Assembly: GCA_037975125.1 (NCBI GenBank)
Contig: CM075857.1
Location: 88,392,199 to 88,456,198 of the forward strand
Source: Latrodectus hesperus
Taxonomy: Eukaryota; Arthropoda; Arachnida; Araneae; Theridiidae
DNA length: 64,000 bases
Direction: 5' to 3'
The translations under genes were made by a program, and so were the position numbers. The notes under the pieces were generated by a model that did no database searches, was not told where the DNA came from, and saw only the letters and a list, made by a program, of their open reading frames with translations. Shown one piece after another: positions 28,652 to 40,330 of the stretch. Each line of letters opens with the position of its first letter. The stretch's first letter is position 1.

Positions 28652-28932
28652 GAAGCCCGGTGGCTTAGTGGCAGCGTTTCACGGTCCAATGACACAGGTC
28701 CGAGGTTCGATCCTCGGGCTGGGGAAGGTTGACTCAGCCTTTCATCCCTTCAGTGGGTCGATTAACTGAGTACCAAGCATGCTTGGGAACTAAACACTGG
28801 GGGTCTTACGTTAGGCTGACCACCTAACAGGGACATATGCTTCGCACCCAGGGCCCTCGGTCATGAAAACAGTTATGGGCACTGTTGGCCTTGGCCCACA
28901 TGGGCTGTCGTGCCATGGAGTTTAGTTTAGAT
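28652..28932 (+). repeat. Complete tRNA-derived SINE with perfect target-site duplication
   Basis: A 281-bp insertion flanked by identical 15-bp duplications. The head is tRNA-like: an A-box (TGGCTTAGTGGCAGC, about 28661-28675) and a B-box (GGTTCGATCC, about 28703-28712) within CCGAGGTTCGATCCTCGGG. Together they form an internal RNA polymerase III promoter. The body runs through GAGTACCAAGCATGC to a 3' end of GCCATGGAGTTTAGTTTAG. The body aligns with the fragment at 5255-5430, defining one family. It does not encode protein and would rely on a partner LINE reverse transcriptase. The perfect duplication points to a relatively young insertion. Confidence 0.92.
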
Positions 28933-28947
28933 TAGAACCCTAAATCT
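28933..28947 (+). repeat. Target-site duplication, 3' copy (SINE)
   Basis: TAGAACCCTAAATCT, identical to 28637-28651. Confidence 0.95.
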
Positions 28948-29435
28948 ATGTTTTATATATCAAAGGAAGTAATATTATAAGAGATTAAGTTAAATACACT
29001 ATTTTAATGTGAAGAATTTTTCAGTACTTTAGAAATTTATGTATAAAATTGTAATTTAAGAAAACAATTAAATTTTCTTAATATACAGAATATGCATTTC
29101 ACAAAAATAATTTTAATTGTATACATCAAATCAAATAATTCAGTATGTTAGTTTGAAGTATTAGATCAATAAGCAATTCTTATATTTTTTCATGATTTTG
29201 AAACTAAAAAATATAAACAAAGTTTTGATTTTGCAAAACAAAGCTTCATTAAGTATTTTTCTTAAAGAATATCTTTAGAGCATACAAAATAATTGCTTTT
29301 TTTCTTTTAACAGCTAAAATTTTTGTCCTGTTATTTCTACAACAAATAATATATAGCCATGTTCACAAATAAATAAAAATCCAGGTTTTTGAATATTCTA
29401 TTGATAATATTAGTAAAAAAAGATATTTTACTTAA
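28948..29435. other. AT-rich DNA, no gene seen
   Basis: Low-complexity sequence only. Confidence 0.6.
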
Positions 29436-29439
29436 CATG

Positions 29440-29765
29440 CCATATCAGCTTCCTTTTTATGGGACAAAGGCCATCAAAGACCACTCATCATGACGCTGTT
29501 TTGCTTTGTTTCTTTCGAACTTTGGCCATAATCATCATCATCAGGAAGATTCTAGGTTTCCAATAAAATAAAAGGGCCCCAAAGCGTTCCACATGATTAA
29601 TAAAAGGTATTTATTCTGCCTTGGCTTTTGTCTGAAACCTTATCGGATGTATCGACTGCATTAAGTCTTGGACATTGGTTATTCTCGATAAATCTCACCG
29701 TTGATCTCACTTTGGCGATAAACCGAATTTCTGGATTATCCCCAGCTTTATTAAGAAATTTCTGT
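29440..29765. promoter_or_regulatory. Candidate enhancer-like island
   Basis: About 320 bp of ordinary complexity. Motifs seen are GACAAAGG (Sox-like), CCATCAAAGACC (TCF/Lef core ATCAAAG), CATGATTAATAAAAGG (homeodomain-like), and GATA cores in CTTATCGG, CGATAAATC and GCGATAAACC. No long frame, TE similarity or tRNA-like structure is visible. The clustering suggests a conserved regulatory element; comparative data would be needed to show it. Confidence 0.33.
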
Positions 29766-30857
<1,092 letters not shown>

Positions 30858-31205
30858 TACATTTTTACACACATTAAAAACTTTATATAAAACAATTATT
30901 AAATTGAAAATAAAAAAATGATTCGTTATATCCTTATTCGTATTAAAATATATAATTTTTACTATATTAATTTATATTAATTATATTCCACTTTATTAAA
31001 AAGTTAACATATTAAACTCGATATTGATCAATATTTAGGAAGTTTATATTTCAATATTTTTGACAAATATAATCAAAAACCAATTCTGTAAAACTGTGCA
31101 CTAAATGCAAATATGAGAAACTACAGATTTTAACACATGTCAAGTTTTCGCTTTAATTTAAGTAATTCATATACAATAGGATAATTCTGAAGTAATATAA
31201 AGCAT
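30858..31205. other. AT-rich DNA, no gene seen
   Basis: Low-complexity sequence. Confidence 0.6.
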
Positions 31206-31209
31206 TTCA

Positions 31210-31450
31210 ACTGTCGGAAAAGCAATCGAGGCATGCTTACTTCCGTGAAACTTTCAACATCTGAAAGAGAAAGACTGGTCAGCTGGAAGGAACGTCAAAT
31301 GATGTCTGCCAAAAGACTTGCTGAGAAGAGAGTTGATTGTGATGCGAACGTGCGACGAGTTCCATTAACTTCTAGTGACCGCTAGATGAGATACAAGACA
31401 CATGTTTCTGACACTAAAATCAGTTGCAATTCGTTTGGACAAATTTCATT
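31210..31450. other. Segment of ordinary complexity with a splice-like microexon
   Basis: The minus strand contains a pyrimidine-rich acceptor (CCAGTCTTTCTCTTTCAG, AG at 31261-31262), then 20 nt (31241-31260) beginning ATGTTGAAAG, then a donor GTAAGC. The plus strand reads about 50 sense codons from about 31233, matching no family I know. Either could be chance. No recognised TE lies here. Confidence 0.22.
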
Positions 31451-32810
31451 TTCTTCGAAAAGATCGAGTTGATTGAAGATTTTCATTCCTTCCATTATAG
31501 CACATTCTTACAATCGAAAAATAGGAAAAAAATATGAAAGTACTTTTAAACTTTGGTCGCAAAGATATCGTGAAATTAAATGCATTTGTTATATTATCTA
31601 ATTTTAGATTATTCCATATGTTATAAAGGAAAATGATTTTAAAGTTGACAAAAATAGATGCATATCATTAATTATATTTGTTTCGGTATTTTAATAGAAT
31701 TATCCTATTATTAATATTGCTTTAATTATTTATATACGTACAGTGATATTACATATTTATATAATAGTCTCATAATAATTAAATGAAATATTTTGTCAAA
31801 CAAGTTAGAAATGTATTATAATTATTTTATGTGCTTTTTCAATATCAAAATTATAAATAACCACGTTATCAGTCATAAAGCATTTAAATATTTTCTTTCT
31901 TTTATGTATCACAAAGTACTTTTACAACTGTAAATACAAAATTTTAGGTCTCAAGCTTAGTCTGAGAAATTTAAAGTAATTTATTGGCTTTTTTATTTTC
32001 ATTTCAATTATGGTAAGAAATTAATTTCGATATCAAGTAACTATAAACATTTCTTTAAGATTAAAATTCATAGTGTGTAAAATACACTTTATTACATATT
32101 TAAAAAAAATTCACAACGCATACCTTGCTTTAGTATATAAATGCTTTGGAATAACATTGCACAACGTTTTTTCCTGTAACTCAACAATAAATAGATACGT
32201 AAAACAATTTTTAATACCGTAATGAAATAATTTTTAATCTATCGTGAAGCAATTTTTAATTTGGTACAAAGTTGGAATCTTCAAACATGTTATATTCTGC
32301 TGTATATCATTAAAAATTCAAAAAGGTATTGAAAAATATTATAACTTATAATGATATCTTAAAACTTTTTAGTTTTACTATTATGCAGTTTAAAGCACAG
32401 CGGCTACTGCAAAATATTTAGTGTCTTATTTAAGGTAAGTAATTGAATAAAATATATTTTTAATTTCTTTAAAAATGAAAATTATATTTCATTACAAATT
32501 AAAAATATATTTGATAAACAAAATAACTCATTTAAAACACGTTTGGTGGCAAACAAGACTTTTATTTCACAACCAGAGTTGCAGGTAACATGTATCAAAA
32601 TTAGAAACATTTAGTTTAACTTTAAAAGAAGGAGACAGATGTAAATTTATCACAAATCTTAAATCATTTTATTGAGTGGTGATAAATAATTTATATCTCC
32701 AAATCGACATGAAAACACTTTGAAAGAAACTAAATAATTCATGATTTGTCTTTGATATGATTTTTCATTTTATAAAATGTACTAGATTTTTAAAATATAA
32801 GAAACAAAGT
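31451..32810. other. AT-rich DNA, no gene seen
   Basis: Low-complexity sequence with no recognised features. Confidence 0.6.
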
Positions 32811-33297
<487 letters not shown>

Positions 33298-33301
33298 ATA
33301 T

Positions 33302-33660
33302 TTATCCTCTGATCGTTTTATTTGTCTTTGCAAACTTTTTTTTGCTGAATGACAAATTTAATTTCTTCAAAAAATATTTCAATGTGGTTATTTCAGATAG
33401 AAATGTATCACTATTTATAATAGCTCTCAAATCATAGCAAACATCACCAACACTACACACTTTTCTTCCAAGTTGAAGAAAAGAAGCAGTCATACGAGTG
33501 GTATTACCTTTTAATTGCCTTTTACAATGGTTCATAGCAAAATGAATTAATGGTAAGTTTGTTGCGCCCGAAGTATGATTATCACATACAATTATAACCA
33601 ATTTCGGTTTCAGTCATGACTTTGACGTTAGGCAGAATCTGTCTGGGGATGATAAACAGG
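33302..33660 (-). pseudogene. Gypsy integrase C-terminal part
   Basis: At 33631-33654 the minus strand reads YHPQTDSA, the conserved stretch just before the catalytic Glu helix of retroviral-type integrases. The expected ERVNR-like motif follows only in degraded form. A shifted frame from 33601 then stays open for about 98 codons to 33302. It begins LVIIVCDNHTSGATNLPL, then LIHFAMN and FLQLGRKVCSVGDV, then YDLRAII and FLSEIT, a layout I recall from gypsy integrases of spiders after the core domain (W..LP..RFA.N, then FGREL, then a coiled region). The frame change after YHPQTD and the missing Glu motif make it non-functional. Confidence 0.78.
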
Positions 33661-34364
33661 ATTTAACTATTGTTTTATTCTAATTATATATGAAGCATAC
33701 CTTTTGCATAACAGAAGCTTGCTGGATGTTTTATGCAACAAGTATACTTTAACATGTATGCTCATCTGTGTCAAGAAGAGACTCAAACTGATCTGTGGAT
33801 TAGGCTTTAAATCTTTGGTTAAAAAAATGATTTCGCAATAAACCAGAAGGTTTCTGGTTTATAACGGAGTAATCAACCAAAGTTTTCTCCTAATTGAAAA
33901 TGGTCCTACCTCATTTCCGTCCAGAAATATCTCTGAGCAATACGGTAATGCATACTTTCTGATCCGTAATATAAAGCAATGGAGTACCATTATATTATTT
34001 TAAAAACTTTACTCATTCCTGGGTAGAGAGAACTAAATGAGCCTGGGAATAGTCTGATTCAGGTGAATATTAATATAAAATACCTTTATTCATTAGGAAT
34101 ACAAAGTTCGCCTGATTAAAAAATTCAGTTCTATTTTCAGCTTTCCTAAAAAAATCAATTATTTTCTACAATTTGTCATCTTTTATTCCTCTTCCATGTA
34201 CATTTTATGGGCTTTTTGATTTGAGATCAATCGACACAATATCTGAAGGAAACCTTCCGAATGCTGACAGATTGAACGTGATAAAAAAAGTCTGCCATAA
34301 CATTTGCCTTACATAATGAATGTATATCATTTTCAAATTAATTGTTTAGATTTGTAGCTCCTAT

Positions 34365-34640
34365 ATGGACAATTTAGCAGATAAAGATTTCAGACTCATG
34401 AGCCTCTTTAAAATTGATGATCTAATTCAAATTAATTTATTGTTCTTCAATGTAACTTACGGAACTTCTAGAGACCAAACGACAGCAAGAGCTTGTCATT
34501 CCAATGATGGGATAATCTCTTTAAACACTAGTTGTCAGTTGACTGGGAACTTCTACTGTATGTTTATAAGAAACTTCACCTTGGAGAAAAACTTCACCAT
34601 AAGCATAATTGCTGACATTAGTTATTTTTAAATTTAATTC
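34365..34640 (-). pseudogene. Gypsy RNase H fragment
   Basis: The minus strand reads NYAYGEVFLQG (cf. the GAVL.Q stretch of gypsy RNase H), then in a shifted frame ALAVVWSLE, matching the ECLAVVW.LEKFR helix, and then SILKRLMSLKSLSAKLS, matching the HSALKWLMSLK...RLSRW segment. Internal stops break the frame. An 88-codon open frame on the plus strand over the same bases is only the shadow of this domain. Confidence 0.75.
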
Positions 34641-34659
34641 ATTGGATCCCTTTGTCGAA

Positions 34660-34930
34660 TATAGGATGTGTTAGAAACATTCTTTTTAAAATTTCAAACC
34701 TATATAAAACTTTTCATTGTAATTTTTGTTCAAGTTCTAAGAGGTCGCAGTCTAAGTCTATGAAACATCCACAATAAGAAAGAATAGATGGAAAGACTGG
34801 ACCTGTTTATTATATTTAGGAGCATGGATCTTTTCAATTGCTGACCTGTTTTCAGGATCAACTTCCCTGACAAAATGCTTAACCTAATATTCAAGATATT
34901 TTATTTTCAAAGAAGAAACACATTTTTATT
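34660..34930 (-). pseudogene. Gypsy RT connection region
   Basis: The minus strand reads a KYLEY ... HFV stretch, equivalent to KYLGH.V of gypsy RT. It continues EVDPENRSAIEKIHAPK and VQSFHLFL, corresponding to the PDP..V.AI...P.P....VQSFLGL stretch. Stops interrupt the frame. It lies between the YIDD box and the RNase H part, in the expected order. Confidence 0.75.
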
Positions 34931-34989
34931 GATTTTTATATAATTTGAAATAAATAAGTATTTAAAATACGTTTTCTTAGTCTAAGAAA

Positions 34990-35480
34990 TGATTATCAAA
35001 GGTTTCAGATAGAATGATTGTATCGTCTATATAATACAGTATGAAAGCATGTTTTAATTTATTTGAGAAATTTTTTTAATGCTACAGGTATGCACCTGTA
35101 TCCACCTGTATTCAATTCAAAACGCATTAATTCTAAAGTATACGCTCCAAATGGACAAATAAAACTTTAATCACTGTTCTTTTCCAATACATTAATTTGA
35201 TGGCATATGAATTTTAAATCGATAGTGGACATATAAGCTATATGTTTGGCTTCATGTAGCAATTCATCAACTCTTAGAGAAAGATGTGAATCTGTTTATG
35301 ACACAGCTTTTAATTTTTAATAATCGACACAGAGTCGAAAAATCCCATTTGGTTTAGTTATAGGACAACAGAAGCAGCACATGAAGACACACATTTCTCA
35401 ATGAGACATGTAAACAAAAGTTTCTTAATTTCCGACTTCGGAATTTCTCTGAGCTGTGGGGAATCAAAATAAAGAGGCAA
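34990..35480 (-). pseudogene. Gypsy reverse transcriptase fragment with YIDD box
   Basis: The minus-strand frame contains KPNGIFRLCVDY (near 35331-35365), then VDELLHEAKHIAYMSTIDL with the first catalytic Asp at 35218-35220, then FICPFGAYTLELM. After a frame change it reads AFILYYIDDTIILSET, with the catalytic YIDD at 35022-35033. These are the RT fingers and palm motifs in the right order. At least three in-frame stops occur (after CVDY, after KAVS, after NSD). The catalytic aspartates survive, but the frame does not. Confidence 0.87.
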
Positions 35481-35559
35481 ATTTCAGAGGATGATCGCAT
35501 GCGTCTATTCAATTCTCGATTAAAAGATTAACCTCTCCCTTTGGTTTAAAAAACGTCTT

Positions 35560-35960
35560 GGTGCCTCTCCAATAAATAAAAATATAGACTTATGTCATCT
35601 TCTTTCAAACTAAAACAGCTTAAAATATTTGTTTGAATATATATAGAAATATCTGTTTCTGCAACAGCACTATCTATTGACTTGCTTTGTTACTTATCCA
35701 TTTCAATATTCTAGTCTTTTCAAACTCAAACTAGTTCAATTAAAATACTTTTTTAATTTCTCGTTCTCCATATTTCCTTTAACTAACAATTTTTTCTACT
35801 ATAATGAAGTTTAACCATTCTTTCAAGAATTCAATATCGAAATTTTTACTTTTCATTATCACGTTCTTAAATATCGTCAAATCATCACTTACAGCCTTAC
35901 TTATTTCTCGAGCTATAATTCGAAGATCTTCTTTCTTCTTTTTTGTAATAAAGGAATTTT
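35560..35960 (-). pseudogene. Gypsy gag-like fragment
   Basis: The minus strand reads KKKEDLRIIAREIS from about 35945, then FLKEWLNFIIVEKIV. A charged stretch (FEFEKTRILKWI) is followed by a shifted frame with FSLKEDDISLYFYLLERH. The last part resembles the capsid start of gypsy gag proteins, where an E(D/S)DI..YL..FER pattern is common. This similarity is from memory and weaker than for RT. It abuts the RT part with no room for protease. Confidence 0.55.
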
Positions 35961-36001
35961 CACTTAATCAGTTCATAGATTAGAAATTTTACTTGAAAAT
36001 T

Positions 36002-36228
36002 AAATTACAAATTGTTTTTACATAATTATGTTAATTAATTAATAAAATTAAATACTTTTACATTTTATAGTCAATAATTACAATTTAAAATTCGAAATCA
36101 AAACTATTTATTAAATGATTTGAAAAAGAATTTACAAATTGTTTTATATAATTATGTTTCTTTATTAATTCAAATCAAAATTATTACAGTTTATAGTCAA
36201 TAATTACAATTTACAATTGGAATTCAAA
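36002..36228. repeat. Imperfect tandem duplication, period about 128 bp
   Basis: Two adjacent copies share ATTTACAAATTGTTTT, ATAATTATGTT, TTTATAGTCAATAATTACAA and AATTCAAAACTATTT with minor changes. The copies start near 36002 and 36129. It lies just upstream, in element orientation, of the gypsy gag remnant. It could be a decayed piece of the element's 5' region, or unrelated AT-rich duplication. Confidence 0.8.
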
Positions 36229-36229
36229 A

Positions 36230-37200
36230 CTATTTCGTAACCAAAATTGAGGATCCAAAACTGATAGCACGGTTTTCTAAAAAGCAATATCGAAATTGAA
36301 GTAATATTGCTTTTAAATTTATTATTATGCCAGAAAATGTGAAATCTACAACATCAATTCAAAATACTTAATCAAAATACTACTATTGTATTTATATCAA
36401 TACATTACGATAACGAAAAATTTGTTTCGATTTAAAATATCTGACTTTTCATGTATGTAAATAAATACTATATTGATTATTTTAAGAATATGTTAAATGA
36501 TATTTGTCTTAGTCAATAACTGAATTAATAGCAAAATGAAATAATTTTCATGTAACAAAATATTTTAATCATACGAAAGTATAAATGACAATTAATTAAA
36601 TATTTAAAATGCAATATTATATAAATAAATCTCTGTTCCTTTCATATTATTTACATAATACTCAACAATTCAACAATGATCATTATTAATAATAAATTTA
36701 AAGATACTTGATACATTTCGTTTGTTTAAAAATATTTCGAATTAATGCAGCTTTATGTTACATAAAACTATTCATTAATGTTGATGAATTTCTAAAAATA
36801 TTTCCTTTCAGTTAAATAATGTTACAACCATTATTAAATTTATTATTCAAAATAATCTATTCAAATTATTATCCAAAATAATAAATTTATTTTAAATCAA
36901 ATATTTTTGCTTTCATTAAGATTTATCTGTAACATAAAATCAGAAATCGAAAGTACACTAAATTAATAAAAAGACATGAAAATTAAATTAAAACTAGAAC
37001 TGTATGTAAAACACAATAGTATAAAGCATTTTAATTGTTAGCACATTAATTATAACACTCAATAATAGTAATAAAATAAATTAAGTATATCATATTCACA
37101 ACATTTTTAAATCATCAAAACAAAATCGTTAAAGGTAAACATTTTCTCATCAAAACTCTTAATTGCTACCATTGGTATATTTTACCATACCTTAAAGTGA
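36230..37200. other. AT-rich DNA, no gene seen
   Basis: Low-complexity sequence only. Confidence 0.6.
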
Positions 37201-37239
37201 AAGCCCTTATTTATATAGACCAGTGTGGCTGAAATTAAA

Positions 37240-37830
37240 TTCAACGTGCGAAAAAAGTTTCACATTCGCACTAAATATGTAACAAAGTTTCCACCATATA
37301 TTGACAACCCCTGCAATCATTTAATAATCCCATAATGTTGAGATTTCTCTTAAAGTGCCCTTTTAAGGTGTCCTGAAACAGCTTTTAGTGATCTTTAATA
37401 GCTTTTTATGACTTTTACTAGGAAATGTACTATTCAATAGCTTTTCTTGTCTTTGATCACTAGCATTACAGCAGTTAAAAACAGTTATTTCTTGAAAAGA
37501 TCAAAATCACTGCTTGTGATCAGTTCTTTTAAAATCAGAACTAAGCAAATGTGTTGTTGTTCCAGCCCTTGCTAACTTATTAGCTGACTTATTGCCAAGT
37601 TCCCGGTTACACAAAACAAAGGTAATGGAATTATTAACTAAATTCCACAGAGTAAGGTAATATTCCTATACAAGAATAGAAATTAAAGTACACTTCTGTA
37701 AAACCAGAAATGCAGCTTGACTGTCAGAGCAGATGATTATATTTTTGCATAAATAATTTCTGTTCAAGCATACTAAGTATAAGCTCACGTTCAAAAGGTG
37801 TCAGGAAGACATCGACACCGAACAGCTAAT
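37240..37830 (-). pseudogene. LINE RNase H domain fragment
   Basis: The minus strand reads NIIICSDSQAAFLVLQKC (around 37680-37740), carrying the catalytic Asp of the ribonuclease H SDSQAA motif. It then reads NSITFVLCNRELGNKSANK and LARAGTTTHLLSSD, equivalent to the WIPGH.G..GNE.AD.LAR..S..PL motif of LINE-encoded RNase H. Key residues are changed: GNEKAD has become GNKSAN, and the GH is lost. An in-frame TAG follows LISILV. Downstream (37560-37240) only vague LINE-like pieces remain. Dead copy on the opposite strand to the other LINE tails. Confidence 0.8.
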
Positions 37831-37839
37831 TCTGTAAGA

Positions 37840-39680
37840 AAATGAGAAAGAAATTGTATTAAATTGCAGTCAATATGAATTTGTATTAGATTATTTTAAA
37901 CAATAAAATGCACTATTGTGTAGCGGTGTCATAAATATAAACAAAATCTAAAATTAAAAAGAATTATACTTTTAGAAAAACATTGAGTCTTTATCTTATT
38001 ACTTATTTGAAAATTTATTTTCAGTATTTTATAATAATAGAACAGTATGTATTTTATCATGTTTAATTGGCAATTTAAAAAATACAAAATGATCGAAATA
38101 TATATTAGAAATTTCCAATCATTTGGAGATCATATTCAGATTTTCATTTATGTAAATATTTTTTTTAGTTAAAATAACTCATAGATTTTTCATTTTTCGA
38201 TAGAAATTTTTCTTAAACATTTACCTAAATTCTATTTTAATTGTATTTTATTTGTTATTATCATTTTTTTCATCAATTTGCCACTGGATCTTATAATTTG
38301 TGTTATATTTATCATTTATTCAAACAAATAATAATTCTGTTTTTTTGCTTCAAAACAATTATATTTTAAAACGTAAAAATTATAAAATCACTCTACATTT
38401 TTTCAGAAATTACTCCACATTTTTTTCTACAAAAAATAAAATTTTGTCGATGAGTTGCTTTAATCTGATTAATAGTAACCTCATTCACAGTAATTTTGAT
38501 TTATAATTATTTATCAAGTGATCTGAAATTCTATTAAAACCATTACTTAGTAAGTAATGTAAATAAGGAAGGAATTACTGTTCTTTTATTCAGTCTACAA
38601 AATTTGCGTTTTAAATTAGTGTGTAACAATTGTATTTGTTTTTGCATTTACTAAAATTAACAACTCTTATGGTATGATGCATTTCATATTCTTTTAAAAT
38701 TGTATTTTATTTAGTTTAATAATAACAAAAACATAATTTGCTATTCGAACAATTTAAAGGGTATTTTATAGAAATCAATTAAATAAATATGAATTTGCAA
38801 TTAATGGTTCAAATTGAATTTCAAAACATATTTGAAATACTTGATTAGTGTCTCATGGTAAGATAAATAAAAAGAAAATAATTTGATCACTGAATTCATA
38901 AGAGGAATTTTTTAATTACGAAACGCAAATCTTTTAAGATATTCTGCAGTAAGATTTTCATTTGCTCAATGAGTACTTCTCAGTTTCAATTCTAACCAAC
39001 GTTGTACTAAAATAAAGAAAACCGTATATCTTTTTTGTTCTTGAATATTTGATGATGTGAATATATTTGTCCATAAAATATTAAATTTAAAGTAGATATT
39101 TGTAATAAAATACAAAATCCTTAATATTTTTGTTTGCCTTTTTGTGTCAAAATTAGCTCTTCTGGAAAAAGATTCCAGATTCAATAATATTTATTAAATA
39201 TAATGGGAAATACAATGTATCTTTCTTTACTGCCCACGCATTTAATTTATTGGGTTCTTAGGAGTTGTGCCTATCATTTTCCCTAGGTACACTTAAATAC
39301 AATATTCGAGCTTTGAAGTATTTTTTAAATGTGTCATGAATTATGAATGTTAAAAGGGAGAAAATATATTTTTTATGTAAAATTTCTGAATAATTCGTCA
39401 AAATTAATTAAGATCATTTAAGAAAAATATAAATATTCATTTGCTAATTTTAAATTAATATTTAGTGTTGTACTTCAGAATAAAGTTGCATTAAACAATT
39501 TTTAAATATAAATATATTCTCTCATATTGTTTGAAAGTAAATCCACAATAATTTAAAATATCTTAATGTTCTTAAAAACAGAATTTTTCTTTAAAATATG
39601 CAAATATTCAATAAAGAAATGAAAATTATTATATGCATATATGCAAATATTCAATAAAAAATTAAAATATGGGTACTTGG
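37840..39680. other. AT-rich DNA, no gene supported
   Basis: Short frames (68-72 codons) exist but follow base composition and match nothing I recognise. Confidence 0.5.
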
Positions 39681-39689
39681 AAATTTTAC

Positions 39690-40330
39690 AAAGTACTATC
39701 CTTGAAATGTACCTGCAGGCTTCACAACAATGTTCGCTTTTACATATTAGAATGACAGTTACTGTACAAACAAAATAATATCGACGTTGTTTTGCATTTG
39801 CAATAAAAAAGTTGAAGAAGTTTGTACCCTTTTTCCAGAGGTTTTCAAAATATTCTGAGAGATATAGCAACGATACTTATTTATTTGTCTTTTTTTTCTT
39901 TTACAGCTTACAATATTCTGGAAAAAAGTTTTTCTTATGCAGAAGAGAGTATGTTTTCCTTTTCTGGTGGAACCTGATCTTTCTAAATGCTACTAGCGTT
40001 TGTTAAACAAGCTTCATGCATTAAAGATGCCAACTGGAAGAGTTTGCTCGGGAAACGTTATTGAGTTGGCGATTTTTTCTTTAATTTTTCCTCTTTTCCC
40101 TCTACTTTTCTACTATTTCTTCTTTAAGAAAGCGACTTACATTGGGTATTCCTTCGAGAGAAAACTGTGGTATGAAGAAATTACGCTGAGTTCTTCCATT
40201 AAAAGGAATATCTTTCCTTACTGCCTTTAGGGCACAGGATTTTGATTTTGATACGTTAAATAGATCCAAGTTTGTCGATTTCTGATTAGACAAGCCTCTT
40301 GTGTTATTCAACTGCATGAATGCAGAAGCC
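39690..40330. other. Ordinary-complexity segment with an exon-like stretch
   Basis: About 600 bp that is neither low-complexity nor recognisably TE-derived. On the plus strand a strong acceptor (TTTGTCTTTTTTTTCTTTTACAG, within 39884-39906) is followed by 42 nt (39907-39948) and then a GTATGT donor. The stretch is open in all three frames, and one frame stays open to 40004. Overlapping 60-76-codon frames on both strands have no recognised domain. This may be a conserved non-coding element with a chance splice pair, or a real small exon. Confidence 0.28.

Larger units (their letters stand above)
33302..35960 (-). mobile_element. Ty3/gypsy LTR retrotransposon relic (internal region)
   Basis: Read on the minus strand, the order is gag-like (about 35960-35560), reverse transcriptase (35480-34990), connection region (34930-34660), RNase H (34640-34365) and integrase (about 34360-33302). 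This is the order of Ty3/gypsy pol (RT, RH, IN), not copia. All parts are interrupted by stops and frameshifts. The interval between the gag-like part and RT is too short for a protease, so that region is deleted. I could not identify LTRs, a primer-binding site or a polypurine tract; the (TA)n array begins right after the integrase end. It is an old, immobile copy. Confidence 0.85.

Noticed and set aside
28652..28725. A genuine tRNA gene at the SINE head
   Set aside because: A- and B-boxes are present, but the cloverleaf is imperfect (T-loop one base short, acceptor pairing incomplete). The sequence continues into a SINE body bounded by target-site duplications.
34365..34631. An 88-codon plus-strand open frame starting with Met
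   Set aside because: It lies antisense to the gypsy RNase H remnant, whose motifs are recognisable on the minus strand, so the plus frame is a shadow.
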